The notes under the pieces were generated by a model. The model had not been told where the DNA came from and made no database searches. It was given only the letters and a program-made list of their open reading frames with translations. A stretch of 64,000 nt of DNA from NCBI GenBank assembly GCA_023459055.1, contig JAEWVR010000042.1:62001-126000 (forward strand), written 5' to 3'. A program made the translations under genes and the position numbers. Source of the stretch: Fibrobacterota bacterium. Its GTDB lineage: Bacteria; Fibrobacterota; Chitinivibrionia; Chitinivibrionales; Chitinispirillaceae. Shown piece after piece: positions 8,777 to 17,567 of the stretch; the first letter of the stretch is position 1; each line of letters opens with the position of its first letter.

Positions 8777-9238
8777 ATGAATGATCAGTATCAGATGACG
8801 TTAATTGACAGGCTCTGTCAGGGAAAATCATCTACATCAATTGCTGAAATGCGTGACATGGTACGAAGAGATTTAGAGGATCTTCTCAATACGCGTCAGG
8901 GCCCCGGGGATATTCCGCCATGGTTTGAAAATCTTGGCAGCTCTATGGCAGTTTATGGGCTTAACAGTATCGAAAGTGTGGATATGAGCGTTAAGGACGA
9001 GCTTCTTAAATTGTTGACAGATGTAAAAATCAGCATTCAACTGTTTGAACCGCGACTTGAAAACGTCGATGTATCGATTGTTAAAGCTAATGATAATAAT
9101 CAGACACGGAGTCCATTTGTATTACATCTTCGTATCGATGCGGTAATGCGGATTGGTGCATATGTCGATAGGGTTGTATTTAATACGATGATTCAGAAAA
9201 GTGGTGCAACGGTGCACGAGGCACTTGATCATGCATAA
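8777..9238 (+). CDS. tssE: T6SS baseplate wedge protein TssE (gp25-like)
   Basis: 153 residues with one GPW/gp25 (lysozyme-like fold, non-catalytic) domain over about 25-140. Recognisable parts are MVRRDLEDLLNTRQ and the 'I-Q-x-F-E-P-R-L' strand IQLFEPRLENVDVS, followed by LHLRIDAVM. TssE joins TssF/TssG in the baseplate wedge that starts sheath assembly. The only Shine-Dalgarno candidate is the AGGGGG at 8761-8766 inside the palindromic repeat. The stop overlaps the tssF start by 8 bp. Confidence 0.93.
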   Translation: MNDQYQMTLIDRLCQGKSSTSIAEMRDMVRRDLEDLLNTRQGPGDIPPWFENLGSSMAVYGLNSIESVDMSVKDELLKLLTDVKISIQLFEPRLENVDVSIVKANDNNQTRSPFVLHLRIDAVMRIGAYVDRVVFNTMIQKSGATVHEALDHA

Positions 9239-11165
9239 AGACCTGTACCCGTATTACGAACGGGAACTCCAGTATTTACGTCAGGAAACAGTCGAATTCG
9301 CCAGGAATTTCCCTGATGCAGCCGCTGCACTTCGTATTGAAAAGGATCGGGCACATGATCCTCATGTGGAACGTTTACTGGAAGGATGTGCTTTTCTGGC
9401 CGGTCGTATCAGGCGTAAACTCGATGATGAATTTCCTGAAATCGCCGAATCTGTTCTGAATATGCTCTTTCCACAATACCTGCTTCCTACACCACCTATG
9501 GGAATTGTCCAGTTTCAGATTGATGCTCAGGCGAGCAAGCTGACTTCCAGTTATCGTATTCCCAAAGGAACACTGCTCCATTCTTCACCGGTGCGCGGTG
9601 AACCATGCTGTTTCCGTACCTGCTATCCGGTGGATCTGGCACCTGTTGCACTATCCGATGTGCAGTGTGTAAAGTGGACACGTAAAAATGGTCCCGAACC
9701 CGGCTGTACCTGGCAGGCACAGGCTGTGCTGGAGCTTTCTTTCAAAGCGTTAAGCGGGTTGACATTTAGTGATTTTCCGCTTCCATGCCTGCGTTTGTTC
9801 CTTAAGGGTGAGCCGCTTGCGTCGCGTCTTTACGAACTGCTTGGGAGAAGCGTTGTTCGCATTGAGGTGGCATCAGCTGACTATAAATCAACTGTTGAGA
9901 GCGATCGTGCGCGAGGAATATTTCTGCCTTCAGATGCCATTTCACCTGTGGGCTTTGGCTCTGATGATGAATTGATGCCGTTTCCTAAAAATGCGTTTCC
10001 GGGTTATCGTTTGTTAAGAGAGTTTTTTGTTCTTCCGGAAAAATTCTTTTTCTATGACGTAGATTTCAATACTACGATCGGGATGCTTGGATCTCCAAAA
10101 GAAATAACGCTGCGTTTTTATCTTGATAGTATGCCGGAGAACTCATCCGGTATCAGTCGTGAACAGTTCGCAATCGGATGTACTCCAGTGGTTAATCTTT
10201 TTAATAAGAAAGCTGAACCACAAAAAACGCATCCGGGACGTCATGAGTATCGTATTATTTGTGAAGCCGGAAAGCCTGACCGGTTTGAAGTGTATACAGT
10301 TGACAAGGTGGAATCGACCGATCTCACTACCGGTGTGCAAAGTGTGGTTGAACCGTTCCATTCGTTCAGACATGCCCTGACACCGGAGGTGCCGTTTTAT
10401 TGGTTTGCAAGAAGAGAAAAGACGCTGGATCACATTGCTGCTGCTGACAAGGAGCTTTCCACCGGTATCCGGAGTGCAGATGAAACATCAAGGAGTGTAG
10501 CAGACGAAGTGTATCTGGAACTTTGTACACTTGATTACAGTAGTATTTCTCCTGATGATCAGTGTCTCAGTATCACTATTACCTGCACCAACCGCAATCT
10601 TGTAAAGGAGATGCCGCTTCAGGAGGACGGCAGGAGCGATTTTTCGGTGATAAATCAGCCCTCATTTGGTCCTGTCAAGGTTTTGGCGTTAAAACGCGAT
10701 CCGATCCGGACTCCCCTCGGCCGGGAGGATGAGTACTGGACCGGTTCCGACACACGCAGACAGTGGCGTGGCGCATACTGGCGTCTGATCTCTCATCTTT
10801 CGCTCAATTATCTGAGCCTCAGAAGTGGTGGAATAGATGCACTCCAGTCACTTCTTCAGTTGTACGATGTAAAAGGTGAGGCGAAAAACGAGAATATCAT
10901 TTTAGGTCTGACCGGTCTTGATGTGCGCCCGGTTAATCGCCTTATCAGGGGAACACTTTGTCAGGGAGTAGGTATCGAGCTCACTGTTGATGTCGAGCGG
11001 TTCAAGGAATCCTCTTTTTACCTGCTTACTGCTGTGCTGGACAGGTTTCTGGCACACTATGTTTCAATAAATTCATTTACTCAGCTTACAGTTGTCGATA
11101 ACACAGAACGAAGGAACAGGTTGAAACAATGGCCGATACGGATGGGCGAACAGATAGCGATATGA
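9231..11165 (+). CDS. tssF: T6SS baseplate protein TssF
   Basis: 644 residues from the ATG at 9231, chosen because it gives the conserved N-terminus MHKDLYPYYERELQYLR. A longer frame starting at 9201 only overlaps tssE. Further family features are the AAALRIEKDRAHDPHVERLLEGCAFL region, the SVLNMLFPQYLLPTPPM segment and WRLISHLSLNYLSL near the C-terminus. TssF with TssG and TssE forms the wedge that contacts TssK and the VgrG hub. It overlaps tssE by 8 bp and tssG by 37 bp, indicating translational coupling. Confidence 0.95.
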   Translation: MHKDLYPYYERELQYLRQETVEFARNFPDAAAALRIEKDRAHDPHVERLLEGCAFLAGRIRRKLDDEFPEIAESVLNMLFPQYLLPTPPMGIVQFQIDAQASKLTSSYRIPKGTLLHSSPVRGEPCCFRTCYPVDLAPVALSDVQCVKWTRKNGPEPGCTWQAQAVLELSFKALSGLTFSDFPLPCLRLFLKGEPLASRLYELLGRSVVRIEVASADYKSTVESDRARGIFLPSDAISPVGFGSDDELMPFPKNAFPGYRLLREFFVLPEKFFFYDVDFNTTIGMLGSPKEITLRFYLDSMPENSSGISREQFAIGCTPVVNLFNKKAEPQKTHPGRHEYRIICEAGKPDRFEVYTVDKVESTDLTTGVQSVVEPFHSFRHALTPEVPFYWFARREKTLDHIAAADKELSTGIRSADETSRSVADEVYLELCTLDYSSISPDDQCLSITITCTNRNLVKEMPLQEDGRSDFSVINQPSFGPVKVLALKRDPIRTPLGREDEYWTGSDTRRQWRGAYWRLISHLSLNYLSLRSGGIDALQSLLQLYDVKGEAKNENIILGLTGLDVRPVNRLIRGTLCQGVGIELTVDVERFKESSFYLLTAVLDRFLAHYVSINSFTQLTVVDNTERRNRLKQWPIRMGEQIAI

Positions 11166-12235
11166 TTAAAACAGTCCTTAATAATGATGCCTGTACCTCC
11201 GATTTCTTTCGTCTGATACGACGCCTTGAACTCTCATTACCGGGAGTGTCTCAGATTGGCAGGGATGGACCATCGGTCAATGAGGCCGTGCGTATAAGGC
11301 CTGAGGCATCATTTCGTTTTCAACCGCGTGCTATTGCAAAAATTGAAGAATGTACTGACAGTAAATCCCCATTTGTCATGACCATTACCTTTTTTGGCCT
11401 CTATGGCAGAAACGGAACACTGCCATGGCATTATACAAGTCGCATTATTCATCAGGTGCAGCCATCACTATCCGATATCCGGTATTCAGGAGGCGGTCTT
11501 CGGGAATTTCTCGATATTCTTAATCACCGGTTTACATCATTTTTTTATCGGGCGGGAATTAAATATCGCTGGCCGCTTGTTTATCGCCAACATGGTGAAG
11601 ATGAAGTTACTGGTAATTTAATAGCTTTCACAGGGCTCAAAACGCTTCATACCCGCAATCAATGCTGTATTCCTGACACTGCACTGCTTCGCTATGCAGG
11701 GCTTTTTACCATTCCCAACTCAGCATCTTCCCTTACCAGCCTGCTTACTGATTTTCTTAACACAACGGTAAAGATCAGCCAGTTTGAGGGTGAATGGCTC
11801 GAAATCGATGAGTCCGACCGAAACAAAATAGGACCCCGAAGAGGTAACAGCTGTCTTGGCCAGTCCTTTACAATAGGAAGACGTATTTTCAGTTGTCAGC
11901 ATAAATTCCGTGTTGTTATCGGTCCCATTAGTTACGATCAGTTTACCGGGCTTCTGCCCGGCACGAAAAAATTCAGGGAACTTACCATGCTCGTTAAGAT
12001 GCGCTCCGGTATCACACTGAAATCTGAATATGCACTAAAAGTTGACAGGCAAACAGTGCCTTACACAGCATTAGGAAGAAAAAGTGCCGGACTCGGCCGT
12101 AATTTTTTCCTTTTGTCACGTAATAAGCAAGGGCCTATATCCTGTCCGGTATTTAAAAGTGAAACAACGACACAGCATCCCGAAATCCTGAATTTGGAGG
12201 GAGAGCAAGCCCAGGGGAGTTTTAAATATGTTTGA
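11129..12235 (+). CDS. tssG: T6SS baseplate protein TssG
   Basis: 368 residues, slightly longer than the common 330-350. The DFFRLIRRLEL motif near residue 25, the R-I-R-P-x-x-S-F-R-F strand around 55, YGRNGTLPWHYT, and the C-terminal FRELTMLVKMRSG region match the family. TssG forms a TssF2G wedge in the baseplate. The ORF begins inside the last 37 bp of tssF and its stop overlaps vgrG by 8 bp. The in-frame ATG at 11162 (residue 12) could be an alternative start, removing the extra N-terminus. Confidence 0.92.
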   Translation: MADTDGRTDSDMIKTVLNNDACTSDFFRLIRRLELSLPGVSQIGRDGPSVNEAVRIRPEASFRFQPRAIAKIEECTDSKSPFVMTITFFGLYGRNGTLPWHYTSRIIHQVQPSLSDIRYSGGGLREFLDILNHRFTSFFYRAGIKYRWPLVYRQHGEDEVTGNLIAFTGLKTLHTRNQCCIPDTALLRYAGLFTIPNSASSLTSLLTDFLNTTVKISQFEGEWLEIDESDRNKIGPRRGNSCLGQSFTIGRRIFSCQHKFRVVIGPISYDQFTGLLPGTKKFRELTMLVKMRSGITLKSEYALKVDRQTVPYTALGRKSAGLGRNFFLLSRNKQGPISCPVFKSETTTQHPEILNLEGEQAQGSFKYV

Positions 12236-14330
12236 TAAGAAATTCAACTTTTTTCTTAATACACCACTACCTGGTGATGATACACTCATAGTTGAGTCTT
12301 TCAGTGGTACCGAAGAGATTTCACACCTCTATTCATTTGTTGTAGAAGCCAAATCGCACAGAACATCACTTTCATTAGATGCACTGATTGGAAAACATGT
12401 CACCCTTGGTATTACTCTTGGAGACTACAGAAAAAGGTACATTTCCGGTTATGTCAGGAGGTTTGTCCAGCCAAGCAGTCGTGAAGACCTTAACCACTAC
12501 CGGATCGAGATCGTACCCTGGTTGTGGTTTCTGACTCAACGGTCGGATTGCCGCATTTTTCAGGAGAAAACGGCACTGGAGATTATTAAAGAGGTTTTTG
12601 ACGCTGCCGGATTTTCAGGTCAATATGAGATGAAAACCACCGCAACCTGCCGTAAGCGGGAGTATTGTGTCCAGTACCGGGAAACAGATTTTAATTTCGT
12701 TTCACGCCTGATGGAAGAGGAGGGAATTTTCTATTACTTTACTCATACATCAGATTCACACATGCTTATTCTTGGTGATAGTCCCAGCGCTCATAAACCG
12801 CTTCAACCTGTTGGTAATGTAATTTATTACCGGTCATCCGAAGAGGAGCAGCGGCGTCCTGCTGTGATGGATTTTGTTGCAGAGCATTCGGTCAGATCGA
12901 CTAAAGTATCTCTGAAAGACTTTGATTTTGTAAAGCCATCGTCCGATCTTACGGTGATGCAGAATGCAAGCGACAAGTATGAAGTGTACGATTATCCCGG
13001 AAATTACACGGAACGGCCCGATGGTGAACACTATGCGAAGATGCGGCTCGAACATCATCAATCGCTTGTCAAACAATTCTCAGGAACGGCTACCGACCGA
13101 AGGCTTGTTTCCGGTTCAACATTCGATCTTACGGAACATCCACGGGCTGAATACAATGCGACCTATCTGCTCACCGCTGTTCATCATAGCGGAAGTCAAT
13201 CTGAAGAGAGTGAGACCTATCAGTGCAGCTTCGGGTGTATACCGGCTGATGTGCCATTCCGTCCGGAGTGTAAAGCTGTAAAGCCTACCATTTTCGGTTG
13301 TCAGACAGCTATGGTCACAGGGCCTTCAGGTGAGGAAATATGGCTTGACAAGTATGGCAGAATCAAGGTGCAGTTCCACTGGGACCGCGTTGGTAAAAAG
13401 GATGAAAACTCAAGCTGCTGGATACGGGTCGCACGCAACTGGGCCGGTAAAAACTGGGGAATTGCATTTCATCCCAGAATCGGCCAGGAAGTGATCATCC
13501 AGTTTATCGAAGGTGATGTTGACAAACCAATAGTGACCGGCTCTGTTTACAACGAAGAACAGATGCCGCCATACGAGCTGCCGGCCAACTCAACACAGAG
13601 CACCATAAAATCGCGAAGCTCCAAAAATGGAACGCCCGATAATTTCAATGAGATCAGGTTCGAGGACAAAAAGGGAGCGGAGCATTTTCTGATCCATGCG
13701 GAAAAGGATCACATGGTGGAGGTGGAGAATGATGAGACACATTCTGTCGGGCATGATGAAACCCATTTGGTAGGAAATGATGAAGCTCATACAGTAAAAA
13801 ATAATCGGACCACAACAATTGACAAAGATGATGCACTAACTGTCAAGCAAAATAGAACGGTTACTGTTGATGGCACTCATACTGAGACCATAAAACAGAA
13901 TACTACTATTAAAATCACTGAAGGAAATTACGATCATAAGGTTGAAACGGGAACTGCTACGTATCTTGTTGAAAGTGATGTAACTGAAACCTACAATGCC
14001 AAACAATCGACAACTGTTGCCGGTGATATTACTGTTAAGTCAAGCAATTCGTTTATTCATCTCACTGCATCGACTGATATCATACTGGAAGTTGGTAATA
14101 GCAAGCTTGAGATGTATCAGGACGGGACCATCAAATTGATTGGGACTGCGGTCCTGGTGAAGGCCAATGATGCACTCAGAATGGTTGGTTCCAATACGGC
14201 AAAAATATCGGGGGACGTAGTTTCGTCGGAGGCAACGAATGAAAATACAATAACCGGTTCAAACATCATGTCTTCAGCCTCCATCAATAATGTTGTTAAA
14301 GGTGATGTCGCGGTATTACTTAATCCCTGA
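12228..14330 (+). CDS. vgrG: T6SS spike protein VgrG (TssI)
   Basis: 700 residues. The gp27-like part covers about 1-340 (VESFSGTEEISHLYSFVVEA; QYRETDFNFVSRLMEEEGIFYYF). The gp5-type OB-fold covers about 361-455 (LDKYGRIKVQFHWDR; ARNWAGKNWG; GQEVIIQF). The C-terminal needle is built from repeats such as DETHSVGH / DETHLVGN / DEAHTVKN (from about residue 500), followed by a Thr/Ile-rich beta-helix to the end. No extra catalytic extension is seen, so cargo is presumably carried by the PAAR/Rhs proteins downstream. GGGGAG lies about 8 nt before the start. VgrG trimers cap the Hcp tube. Confidence 0.96.
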   Translation: MFDKKFNFFLNTPLPGDDTLIVESFSGTEEISHLYSFVVEAKSHRTSLSLDALIGKHVTLGITLGDYRKRYISGYVRRFVQPSSREDLNHYRIEIVPWLWFLTQRSDCRIFQEKTALEIIKEVFDAAGFSGQYEMKTTATCRKREYCVQYRETDFNFVSRLMEEEGIFYYFTHTSDSHMLILGDSPSAHKPLQPVGNVIYYRSSEEEQRRPAVMDFVAEHSVRSTKVSLKDFDFVKPSSDLTVMQNASDKYEVYDYPGNYTERPDGEHYAKMRLEHHQSLVKQFSGTATDRRLVSGSTFDLTEHPRAEYNATYLLTAVHHSGSQSEESETYQCSFGCIPADVPFRPECKAVKPTIFGCQTAMVTGPSGEEIWLDKYGRIKVQFHWDRVGKKDENSSCWIRVARNWAGKNWGIAFHPRIGQEVIIQFIEGDVDKPIVTGSVYNEEQMPPYELPANSTQSTIKSRSSKNGTPDNFNEIRFEDKKGAEHFLIHAEKDHMVEVENDETHSVGHDETHLVGNDEAHTVKNNRTTTIDKDDALTVKQNRTVTVDGTHTETIKQNTTIKITEGNYDHKVETGTATYLVESDVTETYNAKQSTTVAGDITVKSSNSFIHLTASTDIILEVGNSKLEMYQDGTIKLIGTAVLVKANDALRMVGSNTAKISGDVVSSEATNENTITGSNIMSSASINNVVKGDVAVLLNP

Positions 14331-14421
14331 ACATAAAGAATGGTGATCTTATTTAAATGGAGATTTCCCAATTAAGACAATAACGCATGTAAACGATGAA
14401 AGGAATAAGTGGAAATTCGAA

Positions 14422-15534
14422 ATGACTTCGGTAGCGGCAACAAAATCACCACCGGAACCCTTTGCCTTTATTCCCGGTACTGACACAACTGGTCAACCGA
14501 TTTTTTCGGTTCTTGTTAAACGGTCCTATCGTATCGAGGACAGGCAGCATTTGTGTCGGATCGATACGAAAAGTGAACTGCGAAAGATTGACAAGTACTA
14601 TGACGGAGGTGATCCGTTAACAACTACGGTACAATACGAAAATGAAACAGCAGGATTTAAGCCATTAACTGATGTTGTTGTTATCGGGAATGCGCATACT
14701 CCCGAAGGAATAGAGTGCCTCGAAATGGATGTATGTGTCGAGGTTGGATCTGTAATGAAAATTATCAGAATTATTGGCGAACGCCGATGCCGATATCGTA
14801 AAGGGATGGATCCTCGTATCGGTGAACCTCTACCATTTACCACAATGCCAATTCGCTATGAGCTTGCTTATGGCGGAAAGGATGAGAAAAGTAATCCGAA
14901 GTCGCCGTTTTTTTATCCGCGCAACTATCAGGGACGAGGAATCGTCATAAAGAATCGTCCTGAACTCGTTGATGATCTTCTATTACCTAACATAGAAGAT
15001 CCGGCTGACCTTCTCTCTCCGGACAGGATCGTGCTTGATAAGCCGGAAAGGTGGGTTGATCAGCCGATGCCGCAGGGGTTCGGGTGGTATAGCCGTACAT
15101 GGTATCCCCGCAGTATTTATGCAGGAGCTGTTCCCGGGTTCATGGATATTGACTGCCTGACTGCTGAGGAAAAACTCGGTTTAGTACCTGCCAACCATGT
15201 AAAACTTGCGCGTCGGTTTAAATTGCCAATGTTTGATATAAAATTCAATAATGGTGCATCTCCGGGGCTTGCTTTGCCATATTTGCGTGGAGACGAACAA
15301 CTACGAATAGTTAATATGACAAATGCTGGTGAGCTGTGCTTCAGACTTCCGAATGATAAGCCGTCTGCTGCTATTGATATTGGATTTGGAAGAGATACAC
15401 CCGATCCGGTGATGCAAACGGTTTGCGTCCGTACTGAAGATCTTGAGGTTGATATCATCTGGAGCTTTAGCGTTCCCTATCCGGGAATCAATTGGCTTTC
15501 AACTATGAAAAAACTCAAAATTGAGGTTGTTTGA
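14422..15534 (+). CDS. DUF2169 protein (probable T6SS cargo adaptor), copy 1
   Basis: 370 residues of DUF2169 type. Shared features with the next gene are an N-terminal 'G-x-x-x-F-S-V-L-V-K-R-[ST]-Y' strand, MPIRYELAYGG (about residue 148), YPRNYQGRG, PNIEDP, QPMPQGFGWYSRTWYPR, PYLRGDEQL and the closing VPYPGINWL. In Agrobacterium a DUF2169 protein is needed to stabilise a PAAR-linked effector, so a chaperone/adaptor role for the PAAR and Rhs genes just downstream is the best guess. It starts 91 nt after vgrG, and the second copy begins 3 nt after its stop. Confidence 0.88.
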   Translation: MTSVAATKSPPEPFAFIPGTDTTGQPIFSVLVKRSYRIEDRQHLCRIDTKSELRKIDKYYDGGDPLTTTVQYENETAGFKPLTDVVVIGNAHTPEGIECLEMDVCVEVGSVMKIIRIIGERRCRYRKGMDPRIGEPLPFTTMPIRYELAYGGKDEKSNPKSPFFYPRNYQGRGIVIKNRPELVDDLLLPNIEDPADLLSPDRIVLDKPERWVDQPMPQGFGWYSRTWYPRSIYAGAVPGFMDIDCLTAEEKLGLVPANHVKLARRFKLPMFDIKFNNGASPGLALPYLRGDEQLRIVNMTNAGELCFRLPNDKPSAAIDIGFGRDTPDPVMQTVCVRTEDLEVDIIWSFSVPYPGINWLSTMKKLKIEVV

Positions 15535-15537
15535 CGC

Positions 15538-16668
15538 ATGATTGACAATGGAACAATGTCTACCGAAGCTGAATGTGCCGAAAAAAAAACGCCTGAACGG
15601 GTTATCATTCTATCCGGACAAACGCCTGAGGGAGAATATATTTTAAGTTCACTATTTAAGAGAACCTATGATATTATACCAGGAGGAGTGTGTAAACGTG
15701 CCTTGATTGATGCACCGATGAACTCCGGAGATGTCAACTATGACGGGCCAATGAACTCATCATTGAAGTATGAAAGCGATTTTGTTCCCTGGAAGAACAG
15801 GACTGATATCGTTTTCAATGGAGCTGCATACACTCCACAGCAGAAACCATTGCAACAGCTTATTGCAACGCTCTCTGTCGGTTCGGTATCAAAAAGTATA
15901 TTCGTAACCGGTGACCGTACCTGCAGTTTTCGTCTGCACAGAGATCCACTATTTAGTGAACCGTTACCTTTTGTCAAAATGGATATTCGCTATGAACGGG
16001 CGTATGGAGGTATTGATATTTACTCAAATCCGGCCATGCAATATGGTTATCCACGAAATCATTTAGGTTGCGGTTTTGTCGTAAAAAACAATCGCAGAAG
16101 TATAGATGAACTCCAGCTTCCAAATATCGAAGACCCTGAGAATATTCTGCATCCTGGAAATGTCTGTTGTGGAGATTTTAAAAAGTGGGAGCTGCAACCT
16201 TTGTCACAAGGGTTTGGCTGGTACGCAAAATTCTGGCAGCCACGTGCTGCGCTTGCTGGAGTTATGCCTGCAGATCGAGCCGTCGAAGAGAAGTTGCGAA
16301 ATGCTTTTGAACTTCTGGTTCCAAAGTCACAAAAGGAATTGTTTGCCCAGACGAAACTTCCCTCAATGGATTTTTCCTTCTTTAACGGGGCTTCACAGGG
16401 CCTGGCAGTACCATACCTTAATGGCGATGAACAAGTACAGTGTGTCAATTTGTCGCCAGAGTCAGTTACCGGTTTCAGACTTCCCGGTGAAAAACCGAAG
16501 CTGAGAGTCGATTTTGGTTTTGGTGAACAACAGCCCGAAACAGTACTCCATACTGTATTAATTCGAATGGAGGAAAAGCAGGTTGATCTCGTTTGGCGTG
16601 GTGCAGTTCCCTATCCCGGACCGGATTGGTTGCCTCAAATGAAGAAAAAGGAGATCTCTCTGGAATGA
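15538..16668 (+). CDS. DUF2169 protein (probable T6SS cargo adaptor), copy 2
   Basis: 376 residues, clearly paralogous to the preceding gene. The same order of motifs is seen (MDIRYERAYGG; YPRNHLGCG; LPNIEDPEN; QGFGWYAKFWQPR; PYLNGDEQVQ; VPYPGPDWLPQM), but most other positions differ, so the duplication is old. The pair probably forms a heteromeric adaptor or serves two different partners. The start ATG at 15538 follows the copy-1 stop by 3 nt, indicating coupling. The PAAR-like gene follows after 39 nt. Confidence 0.87.
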   Translation: MIDNGTMSTEAECAEKKTPERVIILSGQTPEGEYILSSLFKRTYDIIPGGVCKRALIDAPMNSGDVNYDGPMNSSLKYESDFVPWKNRTDIVFNGAAYTPQQKPLQQLIATLSVGSVSKSIFVTGDRTCSFRLHRDPLFSEPLPFVKMDIRYERAYGGIDIYSNPAMQYGYPRNHLGCGFVVKNNRRSIDELQLPNIEDPENILHPGNVCCGDFKKWELQPLSQGFGWYAKFWQPRAALAGVMPADRAVEEKLRNAFELLVPKSQKELFAQTKLPSMDFSFFNGASQGLAVPYLNGDEQVQCVNLSPESVTGFRLPGEKPKLRVDFGFGEQQPETVLHTVLIRMEEKQVDLVWRGAVPYPGPDWLPQMKKKEISLE

Positions 16669-16707
16669 ATTGTAATAAAAATAGATCTGCAGAAAGGATA
16701 TTATTAT

Positions 16708-17487
16708 ATGCCTAATTTTAATGCAGTTAAATTGACTGATTTTGTTGTAGGGGTCGATGTGCATCCTCTTGCACCGGGAGTGCCGATACATCCGTATTTC
16801 GGACCCATTTTTCTTTGGCATTCACCCCAATTTCCGAAGTCAAATGTGTTTATTAATGGAATGCCTGCCTGCACGATTGGGGCTATGGGGTATTATCTGC
16901 ATATTCCCCAGGGGGCAGTACCGGTTGAACCCACTAATGCTCCATATTGGTTTCGTTACCTGACTAATGTTGTCATGGGGGTCGTTTTGATGGGATTATC
17001 GACTCTTGCTAATATTGTGATTGCTTCAATATCATCGATTATTCCAAATAAACCTGCATACATTGATGATTTCATCGGTGAAGTGACCGGAAGTACCGGG
17101 GCGACTTCGCAGGGTTGGGCGATGGTCGGTACAAGTTTTTCGATTTTTACCAGTTGGCAAACCTGGGTACAATTATTGATGCCGCCAATTCCTTTTTGTG
17201 GATCGCAGGGGTCAACAGCTCTTGGGAACCCTAAGGTTACTGTCAATGGAAGCCCGTTAGCGATTGTTTGTCCGTTGGCAGCAACGTCCTGCAGCATGAT
17301 TCCGGTTGTTCCTAATGCAATGCCGCTCGGATTTAGTAATGTTATGGTTGGTATGAGTATAGACGATTTGATAAAAGGATTGTTGGTGAATGCTGTAAAG
17401 TCCGGTATTTCCGAAGGAATCGGAGCTGGTGTTAGCAGATTAAGCAACAAAATTACCGGCAAATTGTTTTGTGGATGTAAAAAATAA
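16708..17487 (+). CDS. PAAR-like (DUF4150-type) protein with membrane helices
   Basis: 259 residues. Two half-sites resemble the PAAR fold: residues about 10-75 (HPYFGPIFLW..FPKSNVFINGMPACTIGAMGYY) and 160-215 (GSQGSTALGNPKVTVNGSPLAIVCP). Between them is a hydrophobic segment (about 88-112) of membrane-helix length; a second, weaker one lies near 140-155. PAAR proteins sharpen the VgrG tip and attach effectors. Membrane segments in PAAR-linked effectors are usually thought to help cargo cross the target inner membrane. AAAGGAT precedes the ATG. The position between DUF2169 genes and the Rhs gene supports the role. Which exact PAAR subfamily it belongs to is uncertain. Confidence 0.75.
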   Translation: MPNFNAVKLTDFVVGVDVHPLAPGVPIHPYFGPIFLWHSPQFPKSNVFINGMPACTIGAMGYYLHIPQGAVPVEPTNAPYWFRYLTNVVMGVVLMGLSTLANIVIASISSIIPNKPAYIDDFIGEVTGSTGATSQGWAMVGTSFSIFTSWQTWVQLLMPPIPFCGSQGSTALGNPKVTVNGSPLAIVCPLAATSCSMIPVVPNAMPLGFSNVMVGMSIDDLIKGLLVNAVKSGISEGIGAGVSRLSNKITGKLFCGCKK

Positions 17488-17567
17488 AGGGCTATGTCAA
17501 GTTGTTTTTCTGTGAAACAGCAAATAACAGTAAACGGATATGATTTCATAAGGATCTGGAAAATTTC

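Noticed and set aside
9201..9230. Earlier start for TssF
   Set aside because: The conserved N-terminus begins at the ATG 9231; the extension only overlaps tssE.
13590..13836. His/Pro-rich minus-strand ORFs within vgrG
   Set aside because: Shadows of the vgrG needle repeats.
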